From positions 1 through 53,840 of the forward strand of contig CALAZZ010000027.1 in NCBI GenBank assembly GCA_937926515.1: a DNA stretch of 53,840 bases. Direction: 5' to 3'. Below, in pieces: positions 8,142-17,091 of this stretch. Source of the stretch: an uncultured Bacteroidales bacterium (lineage in GTDB: Bacteria > Bacteroidota > Bacteroidia > Bacteroidales > F082). Each line of letters starts with the position of its first letter. Position 1 is the stretch's first letter. The position numbers were made by a program, and so were the translations under genes. The notes under the pieces were generated by a model. That model did no database searches. It saw nothing but the letters and a program-made list of their open reading frames with translations, and had not been told where the DNA came from.

Positions 8142-9812
8142 ATGATGAAAAAGGTTTTTTTCTTAATGCCGTCAATACTATTTTATGTAGTATTGACAGC
8201 TCAAAATCCCATTGACAATGCTCGTATTAACGGAAGTTTTCAAATAGATGCGCAGTTCTATCAACCTGACGAAGGCATCGGTATTACTGATTCTGTTATT
8301 GCCGGAAGAAAGGTGGGGATAAACGGTTATGGTAACATCATCTACTCTCAGGGAAATTTTTCGGGAGGTATACGCTACGAAGCCTATCTGGGGCCAATTG
8401 CAGGCTTTGATGCACAACACGAAGGCAACGGTATTGCAAACCTTTGGGCCAGTTACCAAACAAGCATGATTGAAATTACAGCAGGAAATTTCTACGAGCA
8501 GTTTGGCAATGGCCTCATTTTGCGTGCCTATGAAGAATGGGCACTTGGTTATGACAATAGCCTGAATGGTATGCGAATTGTTTTTAGGCCGATTTCAGGC
8601 TTGACAATTAAAGGTGTTTACGGTACACAGCGGTTTTATTGGCAAAAATTTGAACGAAACAATCGAGGAATTGTCAGAGGCTTGGATGCTGAATTTGATC
8701 TTAATGAATTGATTAGCCCTTTGCAATCTTCAGGTACCAGGGTTCAACTTGGGGCAAGTGCCGTAAGCAAGTATCAGCGTGATGCAGATCCCATTTTTAA
8801 TCTTCCGGAGAATGTAGGCGCTTTTGCCGGCAGATTGAATATCACCAAAGGAAAATTCAGTTTAATGACTGAATACAGCCATAAGATCAATGACCCATCT
8901 ATTCTGAACAATTTCATTTACAAAGATGGTCACGCTGTTCTTTCGTCCCTCTCCTATTCAGAACGTGGATTTGGAGTTATTCTTCAACTTAAGAGGGTGG
9001 ATAATATGTATTATAAATCTGATCGTGGCACAACCTCTAATGCGTTGGATATTAGCTTTATACCTCCCATCAACAGAACCCATTCATACAGCCTCACCGG
9101 AAAGTACCCCTATGCCACTCAGCCAAATGGAGAAATGGGCATGCAATTCCAATTGAACTACCGCTTACCTCGTGGATCAAAATTGGGAGGTCAATATGGA
9201 ACAAATATCGCAATCAACTTCAGCCAGGTCAATGATATTAAACGCAATCCAATTAATGACACCACAGAGATTAATCAGGATGGCACACTAGGTTACAAGT
9301 CCGGGTTTTTCGATATGTCGGATCACATTTTCTTCCGTGATTTCAACGTTGAAATAGATAAACGCTTTAGCACTAAATGGAAAGCGGTCATACAGTATAT
9401 GAATCTGTATTACGATATAGCAACCATTGAGGGTAAAACGGGATATGAACCGGTTAAAGCCAATATTGCACTGGCAGATATTACCTGGCGCATGACAAGT
9501 CGAAAATCGATTAGGCTTGAACTACAAAGCCTTTTCACTAGCCAGGATAAAGGCGATTGGGCTGCAGCAATGCTTGAGTACACAATTGCCCCACGTTGGT
9601 TTTTTACCATCTCTGATCAGTATAACTATGGCAATCCCGATAAAGATAGCCAAAACCATTATTACACAGCATCCCTGGGATACACGCGCGAAGCAACACG
9701 GTTGGCACTTACTTTCGGACGGCAAGCCGAAGGTGTTGTTTGTGTTGGAGGAGTTTGCCGCGTAGTGCCTGCTTCGAGTGGTATTATGTTCACATTAACT
9801 ACAAACTTTTAG
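8142..9812 (+). CDS. DUF6029-like outer membrane beta-barrel protein
   Basis: 556 residues with a signal peptide ending near L-T-A-Q. The rest is alternating amphipathic strands rich in Tyr, Gly and Asn, and the chain ends in aromatic F, typical for a beta barrel. The N-terminal region (G-S-F-Q-I-D-A-Q-F-Y, then W-A-S-Y-Q-T and G-N-F-Y-E-Q-F-G-N-G) matches what I know of the DUF6029 family. That family is repeatedly found beside Omp28-type genes in Bacteroidota. Function is unknown. Two ATGs in tandem can serve as start. The gene lies 36 bp after the thioredoxin-like gene and 4 bp before the Omp28-like gene. Confidence 0.8.
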   Translation: MMKKVFFLMPSILFYVVLTAQNPIDNARINGSFQIDAQFYQPDEGIGITDSVIAGRKVGINGYGNIIYSQGNFSGGIRYEAYLGPIAGFDAQHEGNGIANLWASYQTSMIEITAGNFYEQFGNGLILRAYEEWALGYDNSLNGMRIVFRPISGLTIKGVYGTQRFYWQKFERNNRGIVRGLDAEFDLNELISPLQSSGTRVQLGASAVSKYQRDADPIFNLPENVGAFAGRLNITKGKFSLMTEYSHKINDPSILNNFIYKDGHAVLSSLSYSERGFGVILQLKRVDNMYYKSDRGTTSNALDISFIPPINRTHSYSLTGKYPYATQPNGEMGMQFQLNYRLPRGSKLGGQYGTNIAINFSQVNDIKRNPINDTTEINQDGTLGYKSGFFDMSDHIFFRDFNVEIDKRFSTKWKAVIQYMNLYYDIATIEGKTGYEPVKANIALADITWRMTSRKSIRLELQSLFTSQDKGDWAAAMLEYTIAPRWFFTISDQYNYGNPDKDSQNHYYTASLGYTREATRLALTFGRQAEGVVCVGGVCRVVPASSGIMFTLTTNF

Positions 9813-9816
9813 GACA

Positions 9817-10665
9817 ATGAAAAGATTCTTTTTAACCCTATCGATCTTAATTTCGATAGTATTATTATCCTGTGATAAAATAGAGGAACCTTATAAAAAT
9901 ACAGGCCAATCCGGGGGCGAAACTGAGGTTACAACCCGGAAAGTCTTGCTTGAAGATTACACAGGTCATACCTGTGTGAACTGCCCTGCTGCTGCAAAAC
10001 TTGCCGGAGAGCTCAAAGATCTTTATGGTGACCGACTGATCATTATTGCCGTTCATGCCGGTCATTTTGCTCTCCCTTCAGGTCCTCCATTCGATCTGGA
10101 CCTCCGCAGTGATGTTGGCAACGAATGGAATAGTATTTTCGGCATTCAGGGTTATCCAAGTGGAATGATCAACAGGACGAGTCCAGGAGGCCAATATATT
10201 CAATCTGTTGGAAACTGGGCCACAAGGGTTTCAGATATCATTGATGACCCGACTATGGCCGACCTGAAAATTTCGACTTCATACCATCAAGAGAGTCGCA
10301 GGCTTGATATCAGTTTGGAAACAACATTTAAAGTACCCGTTACAGGCAAGCCAAAAATTCAGCTTGTCATTACGGAAGACAATATCCTGGGTGCACAGCA
10401 TAACAACAACTCAACGATAGGTGAAACTCCTATCATTTACGATTTTGTACACAAACACGTTTTGCGCGCAGCCGTTAACGGAAACTTAGGTGAAGACCTT
10501 TATCCGGAACAAGGCAACGTAAATGTTGGCACAACTTATGAGCATGATTATTCGATCACCCTTGATCCGGATTGGGTAGCTGATAACATCTCTGCAGTCG
10601 CTTTTATTTATAATGCCTCGGATTACGAGATTTATCAGGTGGAAGAAAAACATATCATGGATTAA
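9817..10665 (+). CDS. Omp28-related lipoprotein with thioredoxin-like C-x-x-C
   Basis: 282 residues. A lipoprotein signal (L-L-S-C, lipid Cys19) is followed by a thioredoxin-like domain whose redox motif is H-T-C-V-N-C (Cys53, Cys56). The following A-V-H-A-G-H-F-A and G-Y-P-S-G segments are typical of Omp28 proteins. The C-terminal half is beta-rich. Omp28 of Porphyromonas gingivalis is the named relative. The gene closes the TlpA/DUF6029/Omp28 run. Its stop codon overlaps the stop codon of the converging gene by three bases. Confidence 0.88.
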   Translation: MKRFFLTLSILISIVLLSCDKIEEPYKNTGQSGGETEVTTRKVLLEDYTGHTCVNCPAAAKLAGELKDLYGDRLIIIAVHAGHFALPSGPPFDLDLRSDVGNEWNSIFGIQGYPSGMINRTSPGGQYIQSVGNWATRVSDIIDDPTMADLKISTSYHQESRRLDISLETTFKVPVTGKPKIQLVITEDNILGAQHNNNSTIGETPIIYDFVHKHVLRAAVNGNLGEDLYPEQGNVNVGTTYEHDYSITLDPDWVADNISAVAFIYNASDYEIYQVEEKHIMD

Positions 10666-11129
10666 TTGTGAATACGATCACGCCTGCGTTCACGCCTTTC
10701 CATAGGTAGAATCGAATCCCCAATAATTTTGCGGTTATTTAGATATCTCTGTGAATTGGGAGTTCTTCTGTGCTTCCTAAATGGTTCGCGATAATCTTTA
10801 AACTCTTCCAATCTTTCGATCTGCTCTTTATCCAAATAGGGTTTGAGGTCAATGATCATCTTCTCCAGAAGTTCCTTATGCTCCTGCCAGTGTTTGATAC
10901 GCAGATTATCGCTTTGCCGGGCAAATTCTTGCATTATTGGCTTAATGTTTTCATGTTGTACTTCAGTTGGATCAATCAATCGATAAAAACGCCGGTGGAT
11001 GCCTTCGCCAGTGCCCATTTCCTTAATTTTAACAACTTTATGCTGGGTGTATCTTCCGGCTAGTAAAACACCAATGAATATACCAAGTAAGATGGCACCG
11101 ATTATAATCAAAACTAGTTTTGTTTTCAT
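10662..11129 (-). CDS. membrane-anchored periplasmic protein, Spy/CpxP/CnrX-like sensor
   Basis: 155 residues: one N-terminal membrane segment (about residues 4-28), then a soluble, mainly helical, charged region with L-E-K-M-I-x-D-L-K-P-Y-L and E-Q-I-E-R-L-E-E-F. This resembles the LTxxQ-type helical hairpins of Spy/CpxP/CnrX proteins. The tail is very basic. I chose the ATG at 11129 because the longer frame starts inside the anti-sigma gene and lacks homology-like sequence. Third in the sigma / anti-sigma / this protein run, it sits where nickel/cobalt systems carry the periplasmic sensor CnrX. The metal or stress it senses is unknown. The family assignment is inference from shape and context. 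Confidence 0.65.
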   Translation of the reverse strand: MKTKLVLIIIGAILLGIFIGVLLAGRYTQHKVVKIKEMGTGEGIHRRFYRLIDPTEVQHENIKPIMQEFARQSDNLRIKHWQEHKELLEKMIIDLKPYLDKEQIERLEEFKDYREPFRKHRRTPNSQRYLNNRKIIGDSILPMERRERRRDRIHN

Positions 11130-11145
11130 TTCAATAACCTTTTTA

Positions 11146-11544
11146 TCAATAATTTGCAAAATAATGATCAAAATCTTCCGGTCGCAGGTCGGCCAGTCCC
11201 AGCAGGCTATCCAGATCAAGCGTTTGATGGTCCCAATAAACCAACATCAATAGAAACAATATCACTGCCGCAGCCGCCAAGCCTGTCCATTTTACAATGC
11301 GTTGAAAATAGTAGGGCGAAAAGTATAACCCACCTATGGAGAGGCGGTTTAGGACTTGTGTTACAAATTCGTCATCAAAGCTGGCACGGTAGTTAGCAAG
11401 TGAATTACGTATGTTATGTAAGTCATCTTTGATCTGACGAAGTTCAAGGTTTCGTTCCAATTCAGTCTCAAGTAATTTTTGCTCCCTGGAGGAAAGTTGT
11501 TCATCGAACGACCTGATTAGTAATTCATTATAATTAATTTGCAT
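11146..11544 (-). CDS. anti-sigma-factor-like single-pass membrane protein
   Basis: 132 residues. The cytoplasmic N-terminal part (about 75 residues) starts Y-N-E-L-L-I-R-S-F-D-E-Q-L-S with acidic helices, like the sigma-binding anti-sigma domain. One membrane helix follows (about residues 85-103, A-A-A-A-V-I-L-F-L-L), then a short external tail. The H-x3-C-x2-C zinc motif of ZAS anti-sigmas is absent. ATG at 11544 begins one base after the sigma factor stop codon, suggesting translational coupling; the longer frame would start with TTG inside the sigma gene. It probably holds the sigma factor at the membrane. Confidence 0.78.
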   Translation of the reverse strand: MQINYNELLIRSFDEQLSSREQKLLETELERNLELRQIKDDLHNIRNSLANYRASFDDEFVTQVLNRLSIGGLYFSPYYFQRIVKWTGLAAAAVILFLLMLVYWDHQTLDLDSLLGLADLRPEDFDHYFANY

Positions 11545-11545
11545 G

Positions 11546-12112
11546 TTATTCAATGGCTTTTATGATTTCTCTCATTTTTACCTGAGCTCTTGATAAACGC
11601 GACAGCACCGTTCCCATTGGGATATTTAGAAGTCTGGCTGTTTCTTTGGTCGAGAATCCCTCTATCAATCGAAGTAGCACGACCGAACGGTGAGCTTCAT
11701 CCAGTTTTGCCAGGATCATCTCTACCAATTGATTATTGGCAAAGTCTTCGTCAAAATTTGATTTTTTTATCTCTTTCTCTTCGGCCCTCTCAATTTTCCA
11801 TACAGCAAGAAAGCCAATTCTCTTTTTTCGACTCTTTATCTCGTTTAGTGATAAGTTCATGGCAATTCTAACCAAAAAAGTACTAAGTTTTGCTTCGTGC
11901 CTGTATGTTTTCAAACTACTCCAGAAGCGAATGAAGGTTTCCTGTCCAATATCTTCAGCTTCCGGCACCTCACCGAGCATTCCTTTCACAACCCTTGCTA
12001 CCATGCTACCATGACGGCGAATTACTTCTTTTAGTGCATTCTGATCGCCCTGGTGCAACAATTCAACCAACTTTTCTTCAGTACAAGCTTCCAAGCACGT
12101 TGCATTTTTCAT
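11546..12112 (-). CDS. ECF-type RNA polymerase sigma factor
   Basis: 188 residues with both ECF domains. Region 2 includes A-E-D-I-G-Q-E-T-F-I-R-F-W and the F-L-V-R-I-A-M-N-L promoter-melting stretch. Region 4 has L-R-L-I-E-G-F-S-T-K-E-T-A and I-P-M-G-T-V-L-S-R-L-S-R-A. I chose the ATG at 12112; a TTG four codons upstream is possible but less likely. It is the first gene of the sigma / anti-sigma / membrane sensor run. A strong nested inverted repeat lies 112 bp upstream. Confidence 0.93.
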   Translation of the reverse strand: MKNATCLEACTEEKLVELLHQGDQNALKEVIRRHGSMVARVVKGMLGEVPEAEDIGQETFIRFWSSLKTYRHEAKLSTFLVRIAMNLSLNEIKSRKKRIGFLAVWKIERAEEKEIKKSNFDEDFANNQLVEMILAKLDEAHRSVVLLRLIEGFSTKETARLLNIPMGTVLSRLSRAQVKMREIIKAIE

Positions 12113-12223
12113 GGTATTAAACAAAACCGATGAATGATTTATTCCATTTAATCGCTAAAGTATTAAAACTGAACCCTATCAATATTAATACCTAAAATTC
12201 ATTACAACAAGTTCCAAATATTG

Positions 12224-12276
12224 ATAATCATTTTTATCAAAATGAACCTATTGTGCTCTGACAATAAAATGATTAT
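12224..12276. repeat. nested, mutually exclusive inverted repeats between maeB and the ECF sigma gene
   Basis: ATAATCATTTT (12224-12234) is perfectly complementary to AAAATGATTAT (12266-12276), and enclosed within is ATTGT / ACAAT (12250-12254, 12261-12265). The left arm can instead pair with AAAATGA at 12239-12245 (7 bp, 4-nt loop). Either hairpin could form, not both. It lies 13 bp past the maeB stop and upstream of the sigma gene. It may be a maeB terminator without a T-run, or a leader element. Confidence 0.6.
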
Positions 12277-12288
12277 TAAGGCGGGTTA

Positions 12289-14565
12289 TTATTTTCCGGC
12301 TTCTTTACGCTGTGCATCCACAACAGCAATGGTAATCATATTTACAATTTCATTAACACCGCTTCCCATCTGGAGTACATGCACCGCTTTATTCAGTCCG
12401 TTCAATATGGGTCCAATTACTACTTGTTTTGCCATTTCCTGCATCAACTTGTATGCAATATTTGCTGATGACAAATTAGGAAATATCAAGGTATTAGCGG
12501 GCCCGCCCTTCAGTTTTGAAAATGGGAACAGCTGAGCAAGCAATTCTTGGTCTAGCGCTGCATTAAGCTGAATTTCTCCATCAACGATAATATCAGGATG
12601 GTGTTTATGCAGATAAGCAACCGCATTCTTGGGGTTGGAAGCATCAAGACCATCAGCTGAGCCAAAATTGGAATAGGATAACATAGCCACTCTTGGTGTG
12701 ACTTTGAATTCTTTAACCATTTTGCATGTCTGAAGCGTAATTTCAACCAACTCATCAACTGTTGGTGTCCTGTTTACGGTACAATCAGCAAAGAAGTATG
12801 GCCCTTCCTTGGTGTTAACCACATACATACCTGAAACCACTTTTGCACCTTCTTCTTTACCTATCACTTGCAGTGCCGGCCTGATGGTATCCGGATAATT
12901 TCTTGTCAGGCCTGAGACCATTGCATCAGCCATACCGGTTTCAAGCATCATAGGCCCAAAATAATTACGATGGGCCATATTGCTACGGGAAGCATTAAGT
13001 GTCATACCTTTACGCTGCCTCTTATTGAATAATATATCGGCAAATTCTCTACGCTTATCCCTATTCTTAGGGTCCCGTGGGTCAATAATCTCAACTCCTT
13101 CCAATTCAAGTTCATTTTCAATAATGATTGATCTGATTTTGTTCACATTACCTAGCAGGACTGGCACGGCGAGGCCTTCATTTACCACAATTTCGGCAGC
13201 TTTAAGCATTTTATAATCTTCCGCATCTGCAAGGACCACACGCTTAGGATTGTGTTTTGCCCTTGTCTTGATCTGTCTTAATAGTGGGTTCCCAAGATTT
13301 AATCTTTTGCGCAATTCTTCAATATAAGCATCCCAGTTGGCAATTGGTTTACGTGCCACCTTGGTTTCCATAGCAGCTTTTGCTACTGCTGGTGCCAATC
13401 GTTCGATCAGCCTTGGATCAGTTGGCTTAGGAATAATGTATTCACGTCCAAAACGCAAATTATTAATATTGAAAGCAATATTCACTTCTTCAGGTACAGG
13501 TTCCTTTGCTAGCTGGGCCAGGGCATGTGATGCGGCAAGTTTCATTTCGTCGTTGATCTCTTTGGCTCTCACATCCAGTGCTCCCCTGAAGATAAATGGA
13601 AAACCCAAAACATTATTGATCTGATTGGGGAAATCCGAGCGTCCTGTTGCCATAATAATATCATCTCTTGTGGACATGGCTTCTTCATAATGAATTTCAG
13701 GAGTTGGGTTCGCCAATGCAAATACTATCGGGTTCTCTGCCATTGTGAGTAACATTTCCTTTTTTACCACGCCACCTATTGACAACCCAAGAAACATATC
13801 AGCGCCTTTCATTGCCTGAGCAAGCGTCATATCAGGCACATCACGCACAAATTGTTTTTTTATAGGGTTAAGATCGGTGCGGTTCTTATTGAGTACTCCC
13901 TTGCTATCAAACATGAGGATATTCTCTGGTTTGGCTCCCAACTTCACATACAATCTGGTACATGAAATGGCTGAAGCTCCCGCCCCGTTTACAACGATGC
14001 GAATGTCTTCAATCTTCTTTTCATTAATTTCCAATGCATTGAGCAGGCCTGCTGAGGTAATTATGGCCGTTCCATGTTGGTCATCGTGCATGACGGGTAT
14101 ATCCAGCTCCGTCTTCAGTCTATCCTCGATACCAAAGCATTCAGGGGCTTTGATATCCTCCAGATTAATGCCTCCAAAGGTTGGTGAAATAGCCTTCACA
14201 ATCTCCACAAACCGATCCGGATCTCTCTCATTAATTTCGATATCAAATACATCTATATCTGCGAATACTTTGAACAGCAAGCCCTTACCTTCCATAACAG
14301 GTTTCCCTGCTTCAGGACCTATGTCACCAAGGCCTAATACAGCTGTACCATCTGAGATTACTGCGACCAGGTTACCTTTCATGGTGTACTTATATACATC
14401 ATCAATATTTTTATGAATCGCCAGACAGGGGTCTGCCACCCCAGGGGTGTAGGCGAGTGAAAGATCACGCTGTGTTGTATAAGGTTTGGTTGGAACAACC
14501 TCTAGCTTACCCGGGCGGCCCAATTCATGATAATTGAACGCATCTTTAATAAATAATTTGTCCAT
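12289..14565 (-). CDS. maeB: NADP-dependent malic enzyme with C-terminal phosphotransacetylase-like domain
   Basis: 758 residues, the long MaeB type. The N-terminal malic enzyme half has S-L-A-Y-T-P-G-V-A, S-D-G-T-A-V-L-G-L-G-D-I-G, the substrate motif M-H-D-D-Q-H-G-T-A and the nucleotide fold V-V-N-G-A-G-A-S-A. From about residue 430 a phosphate acetyl/butyryltransferase-like domain follows, ending in L-Q-M-G-S-G-V-N-E-I-V-N-M. In relatives this domain binds acetyl-CoA as an allosteric effector rather than making acetyl phosphate. The enzyme converts malate to pyruvate, CO2 and NADPH. A TATATTTG -7-like box lies at 14590-14597 on the minus strand. Confidence 0.96.
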   Translation of the reverse strand: MDKLFIKDAFNYHELGRPGKLEVVPTKPYTTQRDLSLAYTPGVADPCLAIHKNIDDVYKYTMKGNLVAVISDGTAVLGLGDIGPEAGKPVMEGKGLLFKVFADIDVFDIEINERDPDRFVEIVKAISPTFGGINLEDIKAPECFGIEDRLKTELDIPVMHDDQHGTAIITSAGLLNALEINEKKIEDIRIVVNGAGASAISCTRLYVKLGAKPENILMFDSKGVLNKNRTDLNPIKKQFVRDVPDMTLAQAMKGADMFLGLSIGGVVKKEMLLTMAENPIVFALANPTPEIHYEEAMSTRDDIIMATGRSDFPNQINNVLGFPFIFRGALDVRAKEINDEMKLAASHALAQLAKEPVPEEVNIAFNINNLRFGREYIIPKPTDPRLIERLAPAVAKAAMETKVARKPIANWDAYIEELRKRLNLGNPLLRQIKTRAKHNPKRVVLADAEDYKMLKAAEIVVNEGLAVPVLLGNVNKIRSIIIENELELEGVEIIDPRDPKNRDKRREFADILFNKRQRKGMTLNASRSNMAHRNYFGPMMLETGMADAMVSGLTRNYPDTIRPALQVIGKEEGAKVVSGMYVVNTKEGPYFFADCTVNRTPTVDELVEITLQTCKMVKEFKVTPRVAMLSYSNFGSADGLDASNPKNAVAYLHKHHPDIIVDGEIQLNAALDQELLAQLFPFSKLKGGPANTLIFPNLSSANIAYKLMQEMAKQVVIGPILNGLNKAVHVLQMGSGVNEIVNMITIAVVDAQRKEAGK

Positions 14566-14911
14566 TTAGTTTGGTATTAAAATTTTGATCAAATATACAG
14601 AAAATGAGGGCTTATTAGTGTCATTTGATTGATATAAATGCAATTTAAAACCATTCTAATTTATTTCATCATTAGAAAAAATGAAAGACTGTTGATGATA
14701 AAATTGCAATAGAATAGTTTGATTAACAATCATTAATAAAACTGGCTTGTGAAGCTGCCAATCCAAACCCTAAGGTGAACCTTTAATATTTTTCTGCTAA
14801 TAAGCTCAACTCTATTGGATTCCAAATAAAAAGCAAAACAGAATCAATTAATTTTCTTAGGTTTGTACCTTAAATTTTCCTTTATTGTATTCATTAATGC
14901 ATGATCTAATT
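14566..14911. other. 346-bp divergent intergenic region
   Basis: No coding frame or RNA gene is seen between maeB and the M3 peptidase gene. It is AT-rich. It holds a minus -7-like box (14590-14597) for maeB and a plus TAGGTTTG box (14858-14865) for the peptidase. An 8-bp inverted repeat (TGCAATTT 14639-14646 / AAATTGCA 14701-14708) surrounds a smaller TTTCAT/ATGAAA hairpin. Confidence 0.5.
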
Positions 14912-17017
14912 ATGAAGAAATTATTTTTAATTCTAATTCCTATGAGCTTATTGGTAGCAAGTTGTGAAACTGTTGAGGAACCGGAGAATCCGCTATTCTC
15001 TGAGTTTGATACTCCATTTGGTGTTCCGCCTTTTGACCTGATTGAAGATGACCATTATCTTCCGGCCTATGAGGAGGCTATCCGTGAGCATAAAGCTGAT
15101 ATTGAAACCATCATCAGCAATCCGGAACCTCCCACCTTTGAAAATACCATAGTTGCCTATGACAGGTCTGGTGAAATGCTAAGCCGTGTAAGCCCCATCT
15201 TCTTCGGCATACGCGGTGCAAATACCAATCCCCGGTTACAGGAAATTGCCAGGGAGGTTACGCCAATGTTATCAGCCCATTCAAATGAGATTCGATTCAA
15301 TCAGGATCTGTTCGAAAGAATTAAGGCTGTGTATGATCAACGCAATGACCTTAATCTGGACCCGGAACAAATGAGAGTGGCAGAGAAAATCTATGATGAT
15401 TTTGCCCGCAATGGTGCTGCCCTGCCTGAGGAACAGCGCGAGGAGCTTAAAACCTTGAATGAGAGAATATCAATGGTTTCCTTGCAGTTAAATGAGAATC
15501 TCTTAGCAGAAAACAATGGCTTCCAACTGGTTATCGAGGATGAATCTGACCTTGTAGGTTTACCGGCAAATGTAATTTCATCTGCTGCCGAAGAAGCTGC
15601 AAAAGCCGATCAGGAAGGAAAGTGGATTTTCACTTTGGCCAAACCTAGCTGGATACCTTTCCTGCAGTTTTCCGAACGTCGCGATCTAAGAGAAAAACTA
15701 TACAAGGCTTATATAAACAGAGGTGATAATGACAATGAGCATGACAACAAAGCATTATTCCTGGAATTGATGGATTTGCGGCAAAAGATGTCAGAAATGC
15801 TTGATTTTGAAAACTATGCTGAATATTTCACCTCCATACAAATGGCAGAAAACCCGCAGAATGTTTATGATTTTTTATACCAGATATGGGAACCTGCATT
15901 GCAACGTGCCAAGGATGAAAGGGATATGATGCAGTCGATCATTGATCGTGAAAGCGGAGGATTTGAATTGGAATCATGGGATTGGTGGTATTATGCGGAG
16001 ATCATTCGTGCCGAAAATTATGACCTGGATGAAGATGAGCTTAAACCCTATTTTTCACTTGACAATGTACGCCATGGCAGCTTCACCCTTGCTAATAAGC
16101 TCTTTGGGCTTAGCTTTGAGAAACGTGCTGAAATTCCTGTTTACCATGAAGAGGTTGAAGCATTTGAAGTTTTCGATCGCGATGGCAGTCACTTGGCAAT
16201 ACTTTATGTTGATCCGCACCCTCGACCAGGCAAACGCGGTGGTGCCTGGTGTGGCACATATCGAAGCGGATCCTATGATGAAGATGGCAATAAGATTGCT
16301 CCCATTGTTACCATGGTAATGAATTTCACACGTCCTGTTGGTGATAAACCGGCATTATTGACCTGGGATGAAACACTTACCTATTTTCATGAATTTGGCC
16401 ATGCACTTCATAATTTCTTTGCCGACGGCCATTATAACCGCACTAGCAGAAGTGTGCCTCGCGATTTTGTTGAACTGCCGTCTCAGATTCTCGAAAATTG
16501 GGTTCCTGAGCCAGAATTGTTGAAAGAGTTTGCATTCCACTATGAAACCTCTGAGTTAATTCCGGATGAGTTGATCCAGAAGATCCACAATGCTCAAAAT
16601 TTCAATCAGGGATTTGCCAATTCCGAATACCTGGCAGCTGCAATACTGGACATGGATTGGCATACAACGCCATTATCAGCAAATACCGATGTGAATGAGT
16701 TTGAAAATGCAACACTTGAGCGTATTGGGTTGATCCATCAGATTGTGCCCAGGTATCGTACAACCAATTTTGGACATATATTTGGTTCAGGGTATGCAGC
16801 CGGATACTATGTATATCGTTGGGCCGGAGTTCTTGACGCAGATGCATTTTATGCTTTTAAAGAATCTGGTGATTTGTTCAATCAGGAACTGGCAGAGAAA
16901 TTCCGCAAATTCATCCTGGCAGGAAACGCTCATTGGGAAGGCATGGAAGCTTATGTGAATTTCCGCGGACATGAACCGGATATTGAGCCCTTCCTGATCC
17001 AAAGCGGATTGAAATAA
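14912..17017 (+). CDS. M3 family metallopeptidase (Dcp/oligopeptidase-like), lipoprotein
   Basis: 701 residues from the ATG at 14912; a second in-frame ATG lies at 14897. A lipoprotein signal ends L-V-A-S-C (Cys18), so it is likely anchored to a membrane facing the periplasm. The body is helical, as in the M3 fold, with the zinc motif H-E-F-G-H (His493, Glu494, His497) and the downstream G-H-Y-N-R-T-S and F-V-E-L-P-S-Q stretches. C-terminal G-S-G-Y-A-A-G-Y-Y resembles the substrate-Tyr region of peptidyl-dipeptidase Dcp. It probably trims dipeptides or degrades oligopeptides. A hairpin terminator follows the stop. Confidence 0.93.
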   Translation: MKKLFLILIPMSLLVASCETVEEPENPLFSEFDTPFGVPPFDLIEDDHYLPAYEEAIREHKADIETIISNPEPPTFENTIVAYDRSGEMLSRVSPIFFGIRGANTNPRLQEIAREVTPMLSAHSNEIRFNQDLFERIKAVYDQRNDLNLDPEQMRVAEKIYDDFARNGAALPEEQREELKTLNERISMVSLQLNENLLAENNGFQLVIEDESDLVGLPANVISSAAEEAAKADQEGKWIFTLAKPSWIPFLQFSERRDLREKLYKAYINRGDNDNEHDNKALFLELMDLRQKMSEMLDFENYAEYFTSIQMAENPQNVYDFLYQIWEPALQRAKDERDMMQSIIDRESGGFELESWDWWYYAEIIRAENYDLDEDELKPYFSLDNVRHGSFTLANKLFGLSFEKRAEIPVYHEEVEAFEVFDRDGSHLAILYVDPHPRPGKRGGAWCGTYRSGSYDEDGNKIAPIVTMVMNFTRPVGDKPALLTWDETLTYFHEFGHALHNFFADGHYNRTSRSVPRDFVELPSQILENWVPEPELLKEFAFHYETSELIPDELIQKIHNAQNFNQGFANSEYLAAAILDMDWHTTPLSANTDVNEFENATLERIGLIHQIVPRYRTTNFGHIFGSGYAAGYYVYRWAGVLDADAFYAFKESGDLFNQELAEKFRKFILAGNAHWEGMEAYVNFRGHEPDIEPFLIQSGLK

Positions 17018-17038
17018 GATCCCATTACTTCTTTAATT

Positions 17039-17071
17039 AAAAAAGGCCATCGAAAAACAATGGCCTTTTTT
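17039..17071 (+). terminator. rho-independent terminator after the M3 peptidase gene
   Basis: The stem AAAAAAGGCCAT / ATGGCCTTTTTT has a 9-nt loop and a T-run. An A-run on the left makes it usable from the minus strand too, where pepT converges. Confidence 0.88.
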
Positions 17072-17091
17072 ATTTATTGAAGAATCTTAGT

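Noticed and set aside
13877..14416. A 179-codon open frame on the plus strand opposite maeB
   Set aside because: It mirrors the maeB coding frame, has a Ser/Ile-rich composition without family motifs, and no promoter or start context.
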